A stretch of 64,000 nt of DNA, taken from Rhinopomastus cyanomelas. Its lineage: Eukaryota > Chordata > Aves > Bucerotiformes > Rhinopomastidae. Where the stretch lies: contig VXBP01000402.1 in assembly GCA_013400115.1 (NCBI GenBank), positions 186,001 to 250,000 on the forward strand. Reading direction: 5' to 3'. Position 1 is the stretch's first letter; every line of letters starts with the position of its first letter. Made by a program: the position numbers and the translations under genes. Shown in pieces: positions 37,901 to 50,295 of this stretch. Under the pieces are notes generated by a model. It did no database searches, was not told the DNA's origin, and worked only from the letters and a program-made list of their open reading frames with translations.

Positions 37901-39734
37901 GCACACATTGTGCTCCTAAAGCATCTGACACAACTGCATGCCAACACCGGGGGAGCTTCTGACTACTGCTTTTACGTGTACAGATTTTTTAAATATTTAT
38001 TCTTCTTACATTTGATATCATTTCAGTTTGTATTATGTCACTTTTCAAAGCAAATTGAAACCTATAACAGCATTAGTACCAGCAACTAACAACCCTACAC
38101 AATGCTGCATATGGATGTAGTTTGAAAATGTCCTTAGTTCATGTAAGGTGAAGGTTAATTTTAGACTGCAGTAAAAGTACCAGAGCCATTAAAATAGTAA
38201 GGAAAAATGTTACCAGATGAGAAATTATTCAAAATAAATTAAAGCCATGATTTCAGTCATGTCTTCCTGGACCACTTTGATACTAGACTCTATTTTTCTT
38301 GCCTGTATTCCTGCCAGAGAATTTCATAGCAATCATTCTCATTTCCAAGGAAATCATTCCTTCTTAGGTTAACAATAAGAACCTTCTCAAGGTATGTGAA
38401 CGTACTTTGCAAAAGCAAACAAGTCTTTGGTTTGACTTTTGTGTTGGTATGAGTACCGGCAGTGCCCTGTGTTATTACACTGGTGCAAACACAGCGTGCT
38501 ACATTATTTTGACACTTCTGGATGTGTTTCTTCATTCCCTTCTGAGCTTTATTATGCTACTGGTAGGAAATTTTATGACTTGTATGGCAAAGGATGCGGT
38601 GCCACGGAGATGAACAAAGAATGGGTCAGCTATAAGATGATCCATCTTTCCCCCTCTGGATCACGGTTCCCCTTCCTCCTCTTCTCAGCAAACTTCTGCT
38701 GGAGAACAGAGCATGGCTGCAAGACATTAATGCTGTGCTGGATACCTCCCCACACCCTCGTTCTTGTGAAGATACTTGATATGACAGTCATTTGCCAGCT
38801 CTGGTTCAGCACAGTGTATGTGAGTTGTGAAAAATGAACCTTTATGTTCAGCCTTTGTTTTTCAAGAGTGCTCCCACTGACTGAAAAAGAGTGGGTCTAG
38901 GCTTATCTGCCTGCATGTCCTTGTTACTAACAGACAAAGAAAAGGTTATGTTTATCACTTCTACAGAAATTATCAAAATTCCTTACTTTTCTGCAATATT
39001 AAGCAAGTTTATTACACAGCACCCACTGCAAAACCTTGTCTTAGGGCACAGTTTTTATTCTAGTGCAGAGTCCAGGCACTTTGTCTGAGAAAGGCAGACT
39101 TCTGTCTCCTGATGTCTTTGCCTCCCCTGAGCAGCAGCAGCAGCAACAGCCTCCTAAAAAGAGACTGTGCTTTTCCTTACATTCCCTCCTGGAGCACAGT
39201 TAAGAGGGGCAATCACCTTTCCCAGCTGCTGTAGCCTCTCACAGAGGGTAGGGCAGATTTTATGAGGTAAGACGTAAGGAAAAACTAAAGCTGACAGTGT
39301 AGGTGAAATATGAGATCTACAAATGCAGGCTCACGTCATGAGATGTAAGGTGGGATTCTCTGCATGATGATTTTTAATAAGTTTGTCTTCTTGAGCTGAA
39401 AATACTTTAAATACAGAGGTATAGAAAAGCCCTGTAAAGGCCCCTCAGTGCTCGCTTAGTGTGATCGGGACAGTGCCAGTGGTTTGCATCCTGTGCAGGA
39501 CAGTTCAGCAAAGCAGGAAGGACTTGACTTTCCTCTGCTTTCCAGCTATAGACAGGTTTTGGCCATGTAATTAACTAGCTTGTTTTCTCTACTTTACTGT
39601 GCTCTGACAAAATGAAATTAGACAAAGACTCTGCACACAGAGCCCACTCCCTGCTAGAGAGCACTTCTGAGGAGACAGACTGTGTACTGTTGGAGGAGAC
39701 AGGGGAGGTTGGAGTGAGGAGGTTGGCGTGAGGA
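34901..39734. other. Unique DNA, right half of the longest repeat-free stretch
   Basis: No gene recognised. It contains an A-rich tract (37120-37156), a short CAG run and a 14-bp duplication, both listed separately. Longer frames (36241-36639 plus, 36679-37035 plus, 37438-37851 plus, 38439-38837 plus) overlap other frames and lack a domain. Confidence 0.5.
39130..39150. repeat. Short CAG-type triplet run
   Basis: Five to six CAG-type units with one interruption (gcagcagcagcagcaacagc). Not in a credible reading frame. Confidence 0.8.
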
Positions 39735-39736
39735 GG
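39704..39736. repeat. 14-bp tandem duplication
   Basis: 'ggaggttggagtga' (39704-39717) is followed by 'ggaggttggcgtga' (39718-39731), then 'ggagg'. It abuts the 5' end of the CR1 copy at 39735. Confidence 0.8.
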
Positions 39737-40044
39737 GGGACAGTCTCTTCTCCCAGGTGGTAAGTGACAGGACTAGCGGAAATGTTTGCAAGTTGTGCCA
39801 GAGAAGGTTTAGTCTGGACATTAGGAAGAATCTATTCACCAAAAGGATTATCAAACATAGGAATAGATTGCCCAGGGCAGTGGTGGAGTCACTGTCTCTG
39901 GAGGTATTTAAACAACGTGTAGACCTAGTGCTTAGGGACATGGTTTAGTGTTGACCTGGCAGTGATGAGTCAAAGATTGGACCTGATGATCTTAAAGGTC
40001 TCTTCCAACCAACGAATCCCTGTGCTTCTTTGATTCTGTGATTG
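39735..40044 (+). mobile_element. CR1 LINE 3' fragment with readable ORF2 C-terminus
   Basis: Plus-strand copy of the second subfamily, about 310 bp. An open frame (39757-39948) gives ORF2 C-terminal blocks RRFSLDIRKNLF, HRNRLPRAVVESLSLEVF and VDLVLRDMV. It is followed by 'ttggacctgatgatctt', 'aggtctcttccaacc' and the tail 'tttgattctgtgattg'. No catalytic domain is present. Confidence 0.93.
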
Positions 40045-40381
40045 ACATTGTTCCAGGAGTTAAGACTGAAAAGATGATTATGGGGAAACGTTGCATTACG
40101 AAATGTTACACGCTGCTTTGAGTCCATCATTTCACATGCATTTTGTTAGTCCCTGGGTGGCTGGAGCTTTGGCAGCTTTTGCCTGCTTTATTTTATCAAA
40201 TTAAATTTGATCGGTGGGGAGGAAAGTGACGATGGGCTATAACAAGATTACATGTCCTTGTTCTCCCCTTTTACTACCCCACTGCTTTGGGGATCAATTC
40301 CCTCACTCCTGATTTAGGGAAGCTCCATCCTGCTGTCTTTTCCTGAGGTTCCGAGCACTTGGGGATCTGGTGCTCTGGGTA

Positions 40382-40407
40382 GGGCGGGCGGGACCGCTGC
40401 GGCCAAT
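40382..40407. promoter_or_regulatory. GC-box and CCAAT-box cluster
   Basis: 'gggcgggcggg' (40382-40392) is an Sp1-type GC box. It is followed by 'accgctgcgg' and a CCAAT box at 40403-40407; four CpGs fall within 25 bp. This pairing is typical of TATA-less vertebrate promoters or of LTR promoters. No transcript or open frame in the fitting direction supports it. Confidence 0.3.
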
Positions 40408-41398
40408 AGCTACAGGATTGAGCTCTGGTGCAGGTAGTAGGGATCCAGTCGCTCCCATTCCTCAGGTACTGGGGGTAACCTTTCTGGTGACTGATGACAG
40501 AAAACAAAGAGTTGTCACTGGGAGAATGGGACTTTAAACACACCATTAGAGTGTCTCTGGTTTTCCATAAAAACAACTTCAATAGTCCTGAATAAAATGT
40601 CATGAAGATTGAAAACAAGGTTTTGTCTCAAAAGATGCAGACGATTTGCTAGGCACGTGAAGCTCTCACTTATTTTATTTCCATAGAGCCTCACTGAAGT
40701 GCTCATATACTCATGCTTCAAATTAGCCAAGGTAATAGTGTTTGGTAAGTCAAAAATCAGGGTAGACAAATGACAAACATAAACTTCCCCATCACCCCTG
40801 AAACTAACCGTTCGATTCCTCACACGCGTTATTGATTCTGTATACAGCAGGATAGAAAATCCAATGTACAGACAGGTCTCAAGGACATCAGACACTGGAT
40901 CAGCAGTGTCAGTGTAGACCAGCTCCCACACCAACCTAATCTTGTGCTGAGCTGGAATCGCAGATGGACAGTGGTGCTACTGCACTTGTCCAATAGCATT
41001 GGGTCATCTTAGCGAACACTTTGCGATTTGGCATGCACTGTCCTGGAAAAATACACTTGCAGAAATACAAAACTTCTCAGTAAAACAAAGATGAAGTGGG
41101 AGTGAAAGGATTAAGAGGATATTTTGTTTGGAGGCAGTGGAGAAAGTATGATACAAACATGTGCAAAGAAGACAGGGTCAAGGACCACCTTTTTTCCTCT
41201 TGGTACTGCAGGCTTCTAGTTCAGGGTTCATATATTTGATTGTAAACACAAAAAGTTTATCTATTCTTACAGGACAGAAATGAGCACACATTCAATTACT
41301 AGAGAACATTAAAATTTAATGTTCCAAATGCAATTTGTACTTACACCAAGGAAAATCAGAACTAACACTCCAGAAGTGTGGAAAGAAAAAGGATTAAT

Positions 41399-41466
41399 AT
41401 ATTTATACTAATATATCAGTATATTTATACTAATATATCATAGGATATTATTCTACTATCCTATGA
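41399..41466. repeat. 22-bp AT-rich tandem repeat joined to a stem-loop
   Basis: Units at 41399-41420 and 41421-41442 match at 20 of 22 positions. The end of the second unit enters a perfect 10-bp stem: 'tcataggata' (41438-41447), loop of 9 nt, 'tatcctatga' (41457-41466). Confidence 0.85.
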
Positions 41467-44141
41467 CCTTATGCAAAAAGCATAAGAACTTTTGTTATTA
41501 AATATTGATGCAAACAATGAAGAAGTACAGGTATATAAAGCAGAAGTCTATAACATTATAGATAATTTTATGATAAAGAGAAAAATCTTTATATCCAGTG
41601 TACAGATTAATTGCTAGTTGCCTGCATTCAGGTAAAAATATATTACTGCCAATTGCTCAGTTAAAAACTTAAAAGAATTATGAAGAATTTAAAAAGAATG
41701 AAGCTCAATGCTCTAACAAAGTCTGTCTTTAGTCATTGGCTTATAAAAGTTACAGATGGTAATAGGGAATAGGCTCTCTGTAGCATTTCTGGATCTAGAA
41801 CTAAGTTTGTAATTCACAATTAAATTTCATTCAGTTGCTCAAAGGCCTTTAAAAGGGATTTAAGATTTTATTAAATTCCAGAGGATTTAGCTGTAAGAGC
41901 AAAGGAATTGCACAGCGTAGCACTCCAACATATATTGGAATCACTTCATTGCTGGTGGCATCTTCAGGCTCCTGGCTGTTGGACTTATTTAGCACTTCGC
42001 TTTCATCCATTCCAAGCTCTGTTCCTAATAAGCCAGTTCAAGTGTGTCTGTGCATGTGGATTAGACAGACTGAATTTCTCTTCTTTAACACCCTATCCAA
42101 CATCTAGCAAGCAGAGGAATGCCCACTGGTTTTATGGGGAGCTAAGTCAGTTGCAAATCTGGATAAGACTGCTGCAAGTGAGAAAGACTTTTGCAGCCTC
42201 AGATCTATCCAAGCACTTGGAGCCACAGGAACAACCTGAGTGCCGGAGTCCTCTTCTGAAGAGGCATTTTGGACTCAGATCCTCCATAGTATTAAGGTCC
42301 CCAAAGCATTTTAAATATCTGTCACCTTTCTGAAGGCGGAAGACTTGCCCACAGGGTACAATGGTACACAGAGCACAGAGGCAATTCTTTCCATGCTTTT
42401 GGGATATACTTTAGCCCAGATATACTTTACATGCCAGATTCTTCCAAAATGAAGGAAATTTAACACATAATCTAAAAACCAAAAATGTTAGCTATTCTTT
42501 CTTCTCTTCAGCATGGCCTTGCCCAGACTGACTTCTCAAGGAAACTTCACACACATGCCTGGAGAAATCAGTGAAGCTGTGTGACGCAGTTTAGCTTCTG
42601 TCCTAACACTGGGACAGTCTAATGGGTGGACAAGTAATTACATTGGAGCTGCGGAATGATAATTGTATAAAACAGAAATTAAACCAGATGGGAAGTATGA
42701 CTCAGCTCCTCTCTGCTCCACCCCCATCACCTCTCTGAACTGCTGTTTTTCTGTAGAAATATCTGCTTCAGCAGTGTCATTCAGCATGACATCCCTACAC
42801 CCCAATCTGTTCTATGCAATATGATGCCTATTCAGGGAAGAATCACAGGACCAGACCTAATGCTGCTGTCCTCCAGCACAAAGCAAAATGGTTTCCCCAT
42901 GAAAACCAAGTGCTAAATCTATTTTCTCCCAGTCTGCTTTCCTAAAGCCAGTGATATTTCCTTGGTCATACAGTGCAAGCACAGGACAGGCAGAAGGACT
43001 GTTACCATCACATAACAGATCCGTAGCGTCTTTTCCATTCTGCTCTGTGCCCATCCTGTTTACCTCTTCTGAACTGCATATTGTTCCCACTTTAACATCT
43101 CCTGACAGCTGTTTTCTTTTGATACCTTTTATTGCAGATAGAATTTCAAGGGCTTCCAGGGGGAAGCTGCTGAATGCACTGCGGCTCTCGGACTCACTTC
43201 AAAGCAACTTTCATCATTTTTCATGCACTCTTTATAGGATTCCTCTTCTGTTCTTTCCCCAAAATGGATTCTCTCAAAGATCACACTGGGAGATAGCACT
43301 ATTTATGGCACTTCAGTGGGGGACATAATGTTTTTTCTCTGATTTGGACGCATCCACTGTCCTGTAAAGGTTAACAACAGAGAGGTTTCCTCCCCGTCTC
43401 GCTTGTAGTTTATTGTTGGTAGGATTTTTTCCAGAAGAATGGGTGGGAGGGAAGGTTACTGCTGGAATTTAGCATCCATAAGCCTGAGGGTCAACTTTAA
43501 TTTAGTTGAACCTTCCATCATTAAAGAGATTGTAGCTTCTGCAATGGACCAGACAGATTCTTCTGTGGGAGGCCCTGGCTTCACACCAACACTAATTGTG
43601 ACCGAATTATTCTTATATGCTTCAAGGCTTTGTTGCTGATCTTAGAGGAGAGATAGTCCATCAATTTCGCTGTTATCTCAGGCTGGAGAGCAGGAGGGAA
43701 AAGATAATTCCTGCCTAACCCATGCCCTCGATGAGCAACCTGCTGTCCTCAGGCAGATGGGCACAGGGCAGGACTGCTACCCCAAGGAACTGGAGGCTCT
43801 GTCCTGAAATGTCGTGAGGGGGAAAAAGGGCAGTAAATCTTGAAAACAGAAGATTGAATTGCTGTATTTTTTGGGAAAGGCCAGATCCAGCCATGATATA
43901 AAGGGCTGTGACCTTACATTTTCAGTGCAGGTACACTCCTCCAACAGGAATATTTTTGGGAAGATCAGATATGAATGAAGAAGTGGTGGACAGAGCAGCT
44001 TGTGGCACCACATGCATCAGATTGTATGAATCTTCTTGAGTGGCATATCACAGTTTGAGCAACTGAAGGTGAAATTAAAAAAGAACAATAAAACACTAAC
44101 TAAGAGTTTGACTATTTAAATCCTGGTTGTTGTGCTTGAGA

Positions 44142-44272
44142 TATTTTCCAAACTCACCTGGACAAGACCCTGACCAACCTCTGCTGTCAGGCTGGCCTGC
44201 TTTGAAAAGGAGGTTGGACTAGGTGACCTTCAGCAGCCACTTCCACCACAAACTTCTCTGTGATCCTGTGAG
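44142..44272 (+). mobile_element. Old CR1 LINE 3' fragment
   Basis: 'ttccaaactcacctggaca', 'aggaggttggactaggtgac' and 'ccacttccaccacaaactt' followed by 'ctctgtgatcctgtga' form a diverged CR1 3' end on the plus strand. It is more decayed than the common group. Confidence 0.8.
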
Positions 44273-47119
44273 GACATCTATTTCCTAGAAACCCCACATA
44301 AACCAATTAAATTCTTCTTGAAGAATAGATGTTAAAAAAATATGAAGACCCATTTCCTCTGTTTTCTTTGCAAATCTTCTTCCCCTCTGTTTTCTGTCTC
44401 CTTTCCGACCACTGAAGAGAGAGTGACTAAAGACTGGCTTGGCACGCTTGTGAGGGCTAGCACACTGTAACCATTAGCCCAGTACAGAAGGTGGCCGTAA
44501 CAGTGAACTCTCATTAGCTGAGAACACAATCCAACACCTCTCTCTTGAACAAGGATGGCTTGAAGTATCACAGGAAATTTGCCTCTCCAGTGTCACAAAG
44601 GCAACAATAGATTTCTGTACCACATCCAGTCAGGACCTGGGGCCAGACCTGAGGCAGAACTTTCTGGGTGCTGTTATTGTTCATTGGCAGGCAGGAGGAG
44701 CTGTGGTGGCTGCTACTTCTGTGCACAGAGTTAACAGCTGCAGAACTGCATAGCTGCTTACACCAGCAGCATGGATGGAGGTCCATAGAGGTCCTGGGGG
44801 ACTTCTGCCTCATACCTCTGTGTGTGTGAAGCCATAAGTGCTTGATTGCCCATCTTTCGGTTCTTGGATCTTAAGTCTTCAATAACTAAGTGAAAAGCAA
44901 CCTCTATTTGTCTGGTTTTGTCTACTAGTCAAACAAATGAGCTTAACTATTAAAGAGCATCTTCTTGTTTTAACTACTGAATGTTCCTGAATGATGGTGC
45001 CCACACACCCAAGTGGAAGACTGCCAGATAGGTTGTTTTTTTTAAGCATAGATGCTGCAGGGCATATTCAAGGTAGCTGCTGGATTCATGCCTTTGGAGA
45101 ACTTTCTTCAGGTCATTCATAAAGCAAAGGGCAACCTTTTCCGGAATTCTGCCTCCAAAGAGTGGGGCAGAAATTTAAGCTGAACTTGAGACAATTGAGA
45201 TGGTCTCCTGGCTGTTTGCTGATGTGGGAAGGGTGTGTGATGTGATAAAGGAAATGAATTCTGAGGAAGTCCAGTTTGCTTCATGGGCATGGAGCTCCCG
45301 GGCTGAGTTTGAAACCTTCTGCTGAGTTCTTTGTGACCTCAGTCATTCTACTCTACTGAGAATACTGTCTTGGGACTTGTTTGCTAAAGCCTGTCGAAGT
45401 TTTCACTTCTAAATTCCAAACTGCAAGGAGGTGTTTTGATCACTGATAAACCACCAAGGGCTGCTTTTTTTTTTCTCAAGCAGTAATTTCTTACACTGAC
45501 AGAAACAGTGACGAACCCTTGTTGGAAATGCTTTTCTTGCCGTATAATCCCTGCGTACTGTGTAGGATGTAGATCACTGCAACCCCTTCCTTGCATAAAT
45601 AAACAGCTGTGGGCAAATATCACACAAAAATTGATGAAACTCACAGAAGCTATAGGCACACATCACAACTAATGGAGGCTTTTCCCCAAGGAGAGGCAGC
45701 ACAAGTATCATACTGGCAAATCTATCACACTGGACTATGAAAGTTGTAAGAAATATTTTAGGATACACTAGTATATTAAAAGAGGAGGCCTGTGGCAGTT
45801 GTAGAGACTACAAGAGCTTGTAGCTTGTAGCCTAAGGCTCACACTGATTACAAGGAAAAATGATCTTGTCTTCAATTTCTCAAGATAGAAACCAAATTCC
45901 TTATAAATTGGTCACATTCCATTTAACTCATATTAATCTACATCATGTTGCCTGGGGGACTAAACCCGTGTTTTATTGCATTTTCTCTTTTTCCCTCTAG
46001 ACTGTATCTCTGTTTTGTCTGTAAAGTTAGTGAAAACTATACAAGAGACATTAACAAACATGCTTCTTATTACCAGCATGCTCTGTGCAGAGGTGCCAGC
46101 ACAATCACCCTAATGTGCTTTGCTTCAGTTTCATGTAAATCGAGCTTGTGGATCAGCCCATTTGAGCTATAGAAGCTCCATGAGGGACTTTGGTCAAGGA
46201 AAGTAGTTACATTGGACAGGTTTTCAGGTCCTGTCTGTGTGATTTGTAGCCCACAGAAGGCCCTGGCTAAGGTTTTAAACCATCTCTTTTTAATTAGGAG
46301 CTTAGAATTTGCGCTAGCTTAGATCTTCCCTGTCAGAGGCTCTCCTCCTCCTGCCAAAGATCAGTCCTGGTGTTGTCCTTCCTCATCTACTCTTTCCAAG
46401 TGTCTGCAGCCCGGTGATATTAGATCACCATTCTCTGTTGCAGGGGGAAGGATTTCCATGGAGGCAGAGTGCAGTTAGGGCTGAGAAAAGCTCTGCTGTT
46501 GTGCAAACATCCCTTTGAAGAGCTCCAGGAGATTAAAAGATTGCTTCCTTGGAGGGCCATATATCCCATTCACCTGGATGACCCCTCCCCTCAAGGAATG
46601 AATAGTTCATGGACAGGCTGTACCTTGGCCTTTGAGAAGCATGCTGAGATGCTTCCAGGCTTTGCAAAGGGACAACACCATGACTAGACCTCCCCTGATA
46701 GAGCTGATGGGTTCATGCAGGACTTTACATGGAGGTGTGTATGAAATTGATTGGGCAAGCTGCTGCTGACAGAGGTGAAGCAAAGTGCTCTGAAAGGACC
46801 CAGTGCTCCTGTGGGATGCAAACTACCACTGAAACTTCATAGACATTATAATGGTGTTTTTATAAGGCACCCTGAGACAAAAAATTGACCCAAGGATTTC
46901 CCAAAAGGAATCTGAAATCGTATGTGAAGTCAGCACACCTTCACACTCCCTTGCAAACACGAGCTTGACTGAGCATCCAGCCATCACCTTGCACCACTGG
47001 TACAGGGTCGGGGAGAATCAGGTTTGTCGTCTGCATGCTGAGTCCCCTGATGCTATCAGACAGATTTGCTTTTAACCCAGGCAAAGGTTTCACCTGCTCC
47101 CACTCCTTCCTGATAAAAG

Positions 47120-47955
47120 AGTCAGCGCATAAAGCCATCGCCACAGACACGAACAGATGCAGAGAGGAGAATGGGAACAACAGCAAACATTATATTCCTC
47201 CCAGAGCGCTGCTCCTGTCGCTGCCCGTGCCACATCTGTGTTTTTGAAGGGAAATGTCATAACATTGCTAATCAATAAGAAGAGTGACAGGACCATTTGT
47301 CAAGAGCGAGCCAGCACTGCAGCTGTTGTAGTCATCCTCTCTCTGGGCTTTGCGATGAGAAGCCAAGGGAAGGACATGATTATTTGCCTGCGGCAGCCCC
47401 CACACACTTGAGGGCGGCCACTGTGCGAGGGCAGCTCCGACCAGCCTTGCAGCAGCGGGGCCAAGCAAGTGGGCAAGAAGCCTGGCAGGAATTATAGAGT
47501 TCTGAACAAAAGACATCAGACACCCTGCAAGGAAGAGACCATCCTGGGTGTCGGAGGAGTCTGTTGACCTTTAATCCCGAGGCCACTGATACATATGCAT
47601 CACGTTTGATCTGCAGATGTTCCTCACTGCTCCGCCGGTCACAGCGACAAGCGGCTGATCTTACAGAGGAGGAGGCAGGGCTCACAGAGAACTTAATGAA
47701 GACTTTAAGCTGTGGGTTGCAATTAAAATGGCCCGGCGGTGTAAGCGCAGGGGGGAGGTAGCTAAGCTCCTGCTGCTGCTCTGCCTGCAGTAATGGCTGA
47801 AAGCTAATGTCCATGCTGATAGGCACCACTCTCCTCCACAATGAGAGCAGTCGTGCATGCCGGGGGCCTGTTGGCAGAGGTGACAAAACTGAGCTGCCCT
47901 TTCCCACCCCATCAAAATAATTCTTAAATTAGGAAATTTATCTTAATCTGATGGT
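47120..47955. promoter_or_regulatory. CpG-retaining block, candidate regulatory element
   Basis: More than 20 CpGs in about 750 bp (for example gggcggccactgtgcg, ctccgccggtcacagcg, ggcccggcgg) and no repeat. It also has a POU-like 'tatgcat' (47594-47600) and ends with AT-rich 'cttaaattaggaaattt'. Open frames cover both strands, including the longest of the window (47380-47907 minus, 175 codons), as expected in GC-richer DNA. A regulatory or conserved noncoding role fits better than coding. Confidence 0.35.
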
Positions 47956-49379
47956 CTATCTGTGGGTTGTGCTGCCACGGATGATGCTTCACAACTTTCC
48001 CCTAGACAGCTCTGGCTAGTAAATAGAAAAGAAATAAATATCAATATAGTGTGGCACAGGGAAACAGCCCATTTTTTTCAGATACAACCTGCTTCTGGCC
48101 TGCTTTGTAGTCCCCACAAGGAAAGAAAGCTGCTTCCTGCAAAACAGGGATCTTCTTCTCTGTTCCTAAAAACAACTAGATAAAGTAAAATTCACGTGTT
48201 CCTTATGGTGTCTGTGTACAGCTGTCAGGATACCTACAGGCTTAAAATTAGACAGCCTGAGCTTGGATTGGATGTCTCAGCTGTATCCACCAAGTAATAT
48301 TGATCTTACATGAGGTTTCTGAGTCCTCAATGAATGCTGTTTAACAAAGCGCAAGCACCAGGAACCTCAGCCAGCGTCACCTTGGCAGCAGCTAATGGCA
48401 CCTGAAGGTTGTCTCATGCTCAGGTTCAGCCCCTGATGCTGGATCAGTGAGGTACAGCCAAACTGTTTTGTAACCAAAATTTCTTCTAAGTGAAAAGTGC
48501 CATTTTTCCCCTCTTATTCACAGTATTTTGAAAAAAAATACAAATTTGTCAGTTCTGGCAGTCTTTTGTTTCCAGAACTTCTTGTCCCAAAACAAAGCAC
48601 TCCCATAAGGTTGAAGTGGCCCTTGTGAACGGTTCTGGAATGGAATCTTTTCAGTTTTCATTTGGAAATGATTCTTTTCCCACATGCAATTCATTCCTGC
48701 TATTTTGACACAAAAAAAGGCATCGACAGTCTTTCAAAGGGCAAACTTGGACCGAAACGCTTTGGCGGAAAGTCTTGCTTGACCCAAAGTAACGTTTTAT
48801 CAGACCTTCAGAATGTCACTTGCACACAAACATTTCCATTTTGTTTAGGAACCAGGAAAAATATGTCTGCACATGGAAAGATCTAGTTTGCTTGGATCCT
48901 GTGAGCCCTTCCCAGAGCTGCTTCTCCCTCCTTCATTCTCCAGCTCAGCCTAGAAGCAGATAAGATATGGTCACTGCCTGCTGCAACAGCCACCACGAGA
49001 TTTCACTCCCTTGCCAAACCAGTAATGAAGCCACCTCACAGGCTCCACCAGCAGTGCATTCATTAGGTCTGATCAGAATGCATGAAGCACTACAGACATG
49101 GCCAGGCTTAAGAGACAATTTGTCAAAGCATTTGCTGTTTCTCATATTTTTAAACATTCTATAGATCGTCAGTCACCTGAATTCTCACCCGCTGGTCCAA
49201 GAAGTGATCGTACAAAGAGATGAAAATTTGAAGAGAAGGGGTAGGTCAAGGAGGTGGAATTAATTTTAAGGAATGATACAGCTTTCATAGCAATATATCT
49301 ACTGCCTGTAATTTATAACCCAGGCTGCCATAATGCTCCTGTATCCCTTTTCTGCTTCTGCTGTTCCAGTTCAATGAAG

Positions 49380-49600
49380 ATTTTCAGCCTGCGCTTTGAT
49401 TGACGGGGCAGATGGTCACATTGTTTGCCCTTAATGTAAACCTATTATTTCATATATCTGTTAGGTTTATTATTTTTTTAACAGAGTACTAGTGACTATA
49501 AAGTTTAATTGACCTTTTTTTGCCAATATATAAATCATTGCTAGTTTAAGCGGTGATACTTTTATCTGCCACTAAAAAGCTGAAGGAAACTACATTCCTT
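49380..49600. promoter_or_regulatory. Candidate conserved noncoding element with PBX/MEIS-like site
   Basis: TGATTGACGG at 49397-49406 is one base from the PBX-PREP/MEIS motif TGATTGACAG. It is followed by AT-rich non-repetitive sequence ('ttaatgtaaacctattattt' and 'atataaatcattgctagttt') and then 'aagcggtgatacttttatc'. Inference from motif content. Confidence 0.28.
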
Positions 49601-49774
49601 CCTCATTCCTTTTCTTATGAACACTGCCCTGGAAGGAAAAAACATGCAGAGGTGGAATAAACACCTCTACATAAGCACAACTCAGGGTTTACATCAGTGA
49701 AAGATACGGGGTTAAAACTGGCCACAAGGTAAATTTTACCCCCTGAAATCTTAACATCAGTGTAGTTGGAGTTT

Positions 49775-49962
49775 TCACAGAATCACAGAACATTAGGGAT
49801 TGGAAGGGACCTTAAAAGATCATCTAGTCCAGTCCCCCCACCACAACAGCAGGATCAACTAGACCAAGTTACACAGGAACATATCCAGGTGGGTTTTAAA
49901 TGTGTCCAGAGAAGGAGACTCCACAGCCCCCCCGGGCAGCCTGTTCCAGTGCTCTGTCACCC
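49775..49962 (-). mobile_element. CR1 LINE 3' fragment, about 190 bp
   Basis: 'tcacagaatcacagaaca', 'gatcatctagtccagtcc', 'ggtgggttttaaatgtgtcc', 'agactccacagcccccc' and 'tccagtgctctgtcaccc'. Common group. The 85-codon plus-strand frame across it is antisense to the repeat. Confidence 0.95.
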
Positions 49963-50295
49963 TTTCTTTCTGCTACAGCAGAAAGAGAAAACTTGGTTTG
50001 GTTATGTGAACCTTTTTGTTTAGCTGGCTCTGGAGCTTAGTTTATTCAACCAGACAAACAAGAAGTCTGTTTTTTCAAATCCTTGAACTCATTAAGGAAA
50101 CTACAGGAGAAGTGGTGAAGCTGAACAAAATGCAAATTCTGCTGTCTGAGAAAGATTTTCGTATGTTGTTATAAGCATCTACGGCTAGGACTCAGGGTTT
50201 CTGTACGAGCTGAGGTTTTCTGCATCTGACCTAACTGTACCACTCAGGTTTCTTAAGGGCTAAGGTTCATGAAAGGAAGTTTGTAGCTGGGTAGG
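49963..50295. other. Short unique spacer
   Basis: About 330 bp between two same-strand CR1 copies. Nothing recognised apart from the possible target-site duplication at its right end (50282-50290). Confidence 0.55.

Larger units (their letters stand above)
40045..44141. other. Unique DNA, no firm gene
   Basis: About 4.1 kb. It holds a GC-box/CCAAT cluster and an AT-rich tandem repeat, both listed separately. A 139-codon minus-strand frame (40515-40934) followed by an overlapping frame (40274-40618) is one of the cleaner open stretches, but no family is recognisable. Frames 41908-42333 plus and 42951-43328 plus likewise. Confidence 0.5.
44273..49774. other. Unique DNA with a CpG-retaining block
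   Basis: About 5.5 kb without a gene. It includes a T-run (45465-45474), a 7-bp tandem (gcttgta twice near 45815), the CpG-rich block at 47.1-47.9 kb and a PBX/MEIS-like stretch at 49.4 kb. Frames 44332-44813 minus and 45384-45768 minus have no recognisable product. Confidence 0.55.

Noticed and set aside
41908..42333. 141-codon plus-strand open frame
   Set aside because: The translation is rich in Cys, Trp, His and Leu without any pattern that I recognise; no promoter or splice context.
42580..42720. LTR-like start with TGTGAC and a TATA-like 'tgtataaaac'
   Set aside because: No second LTR, no primer-binding site and no retroviral gene nearby; the motif evidence is too thin to call an endogenous retrovirus.
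45800..45840. Small stem ctacaag/cttgtag and 7-bp tandem
   Set aside because: Too short to distinguish from chance.
47380..47907. Longest open frame, 175 codons on the minus strand
   Set aside because: No recognisable domain; several plus-strand frames cover the same GC-richer DNA; no splice-site support.
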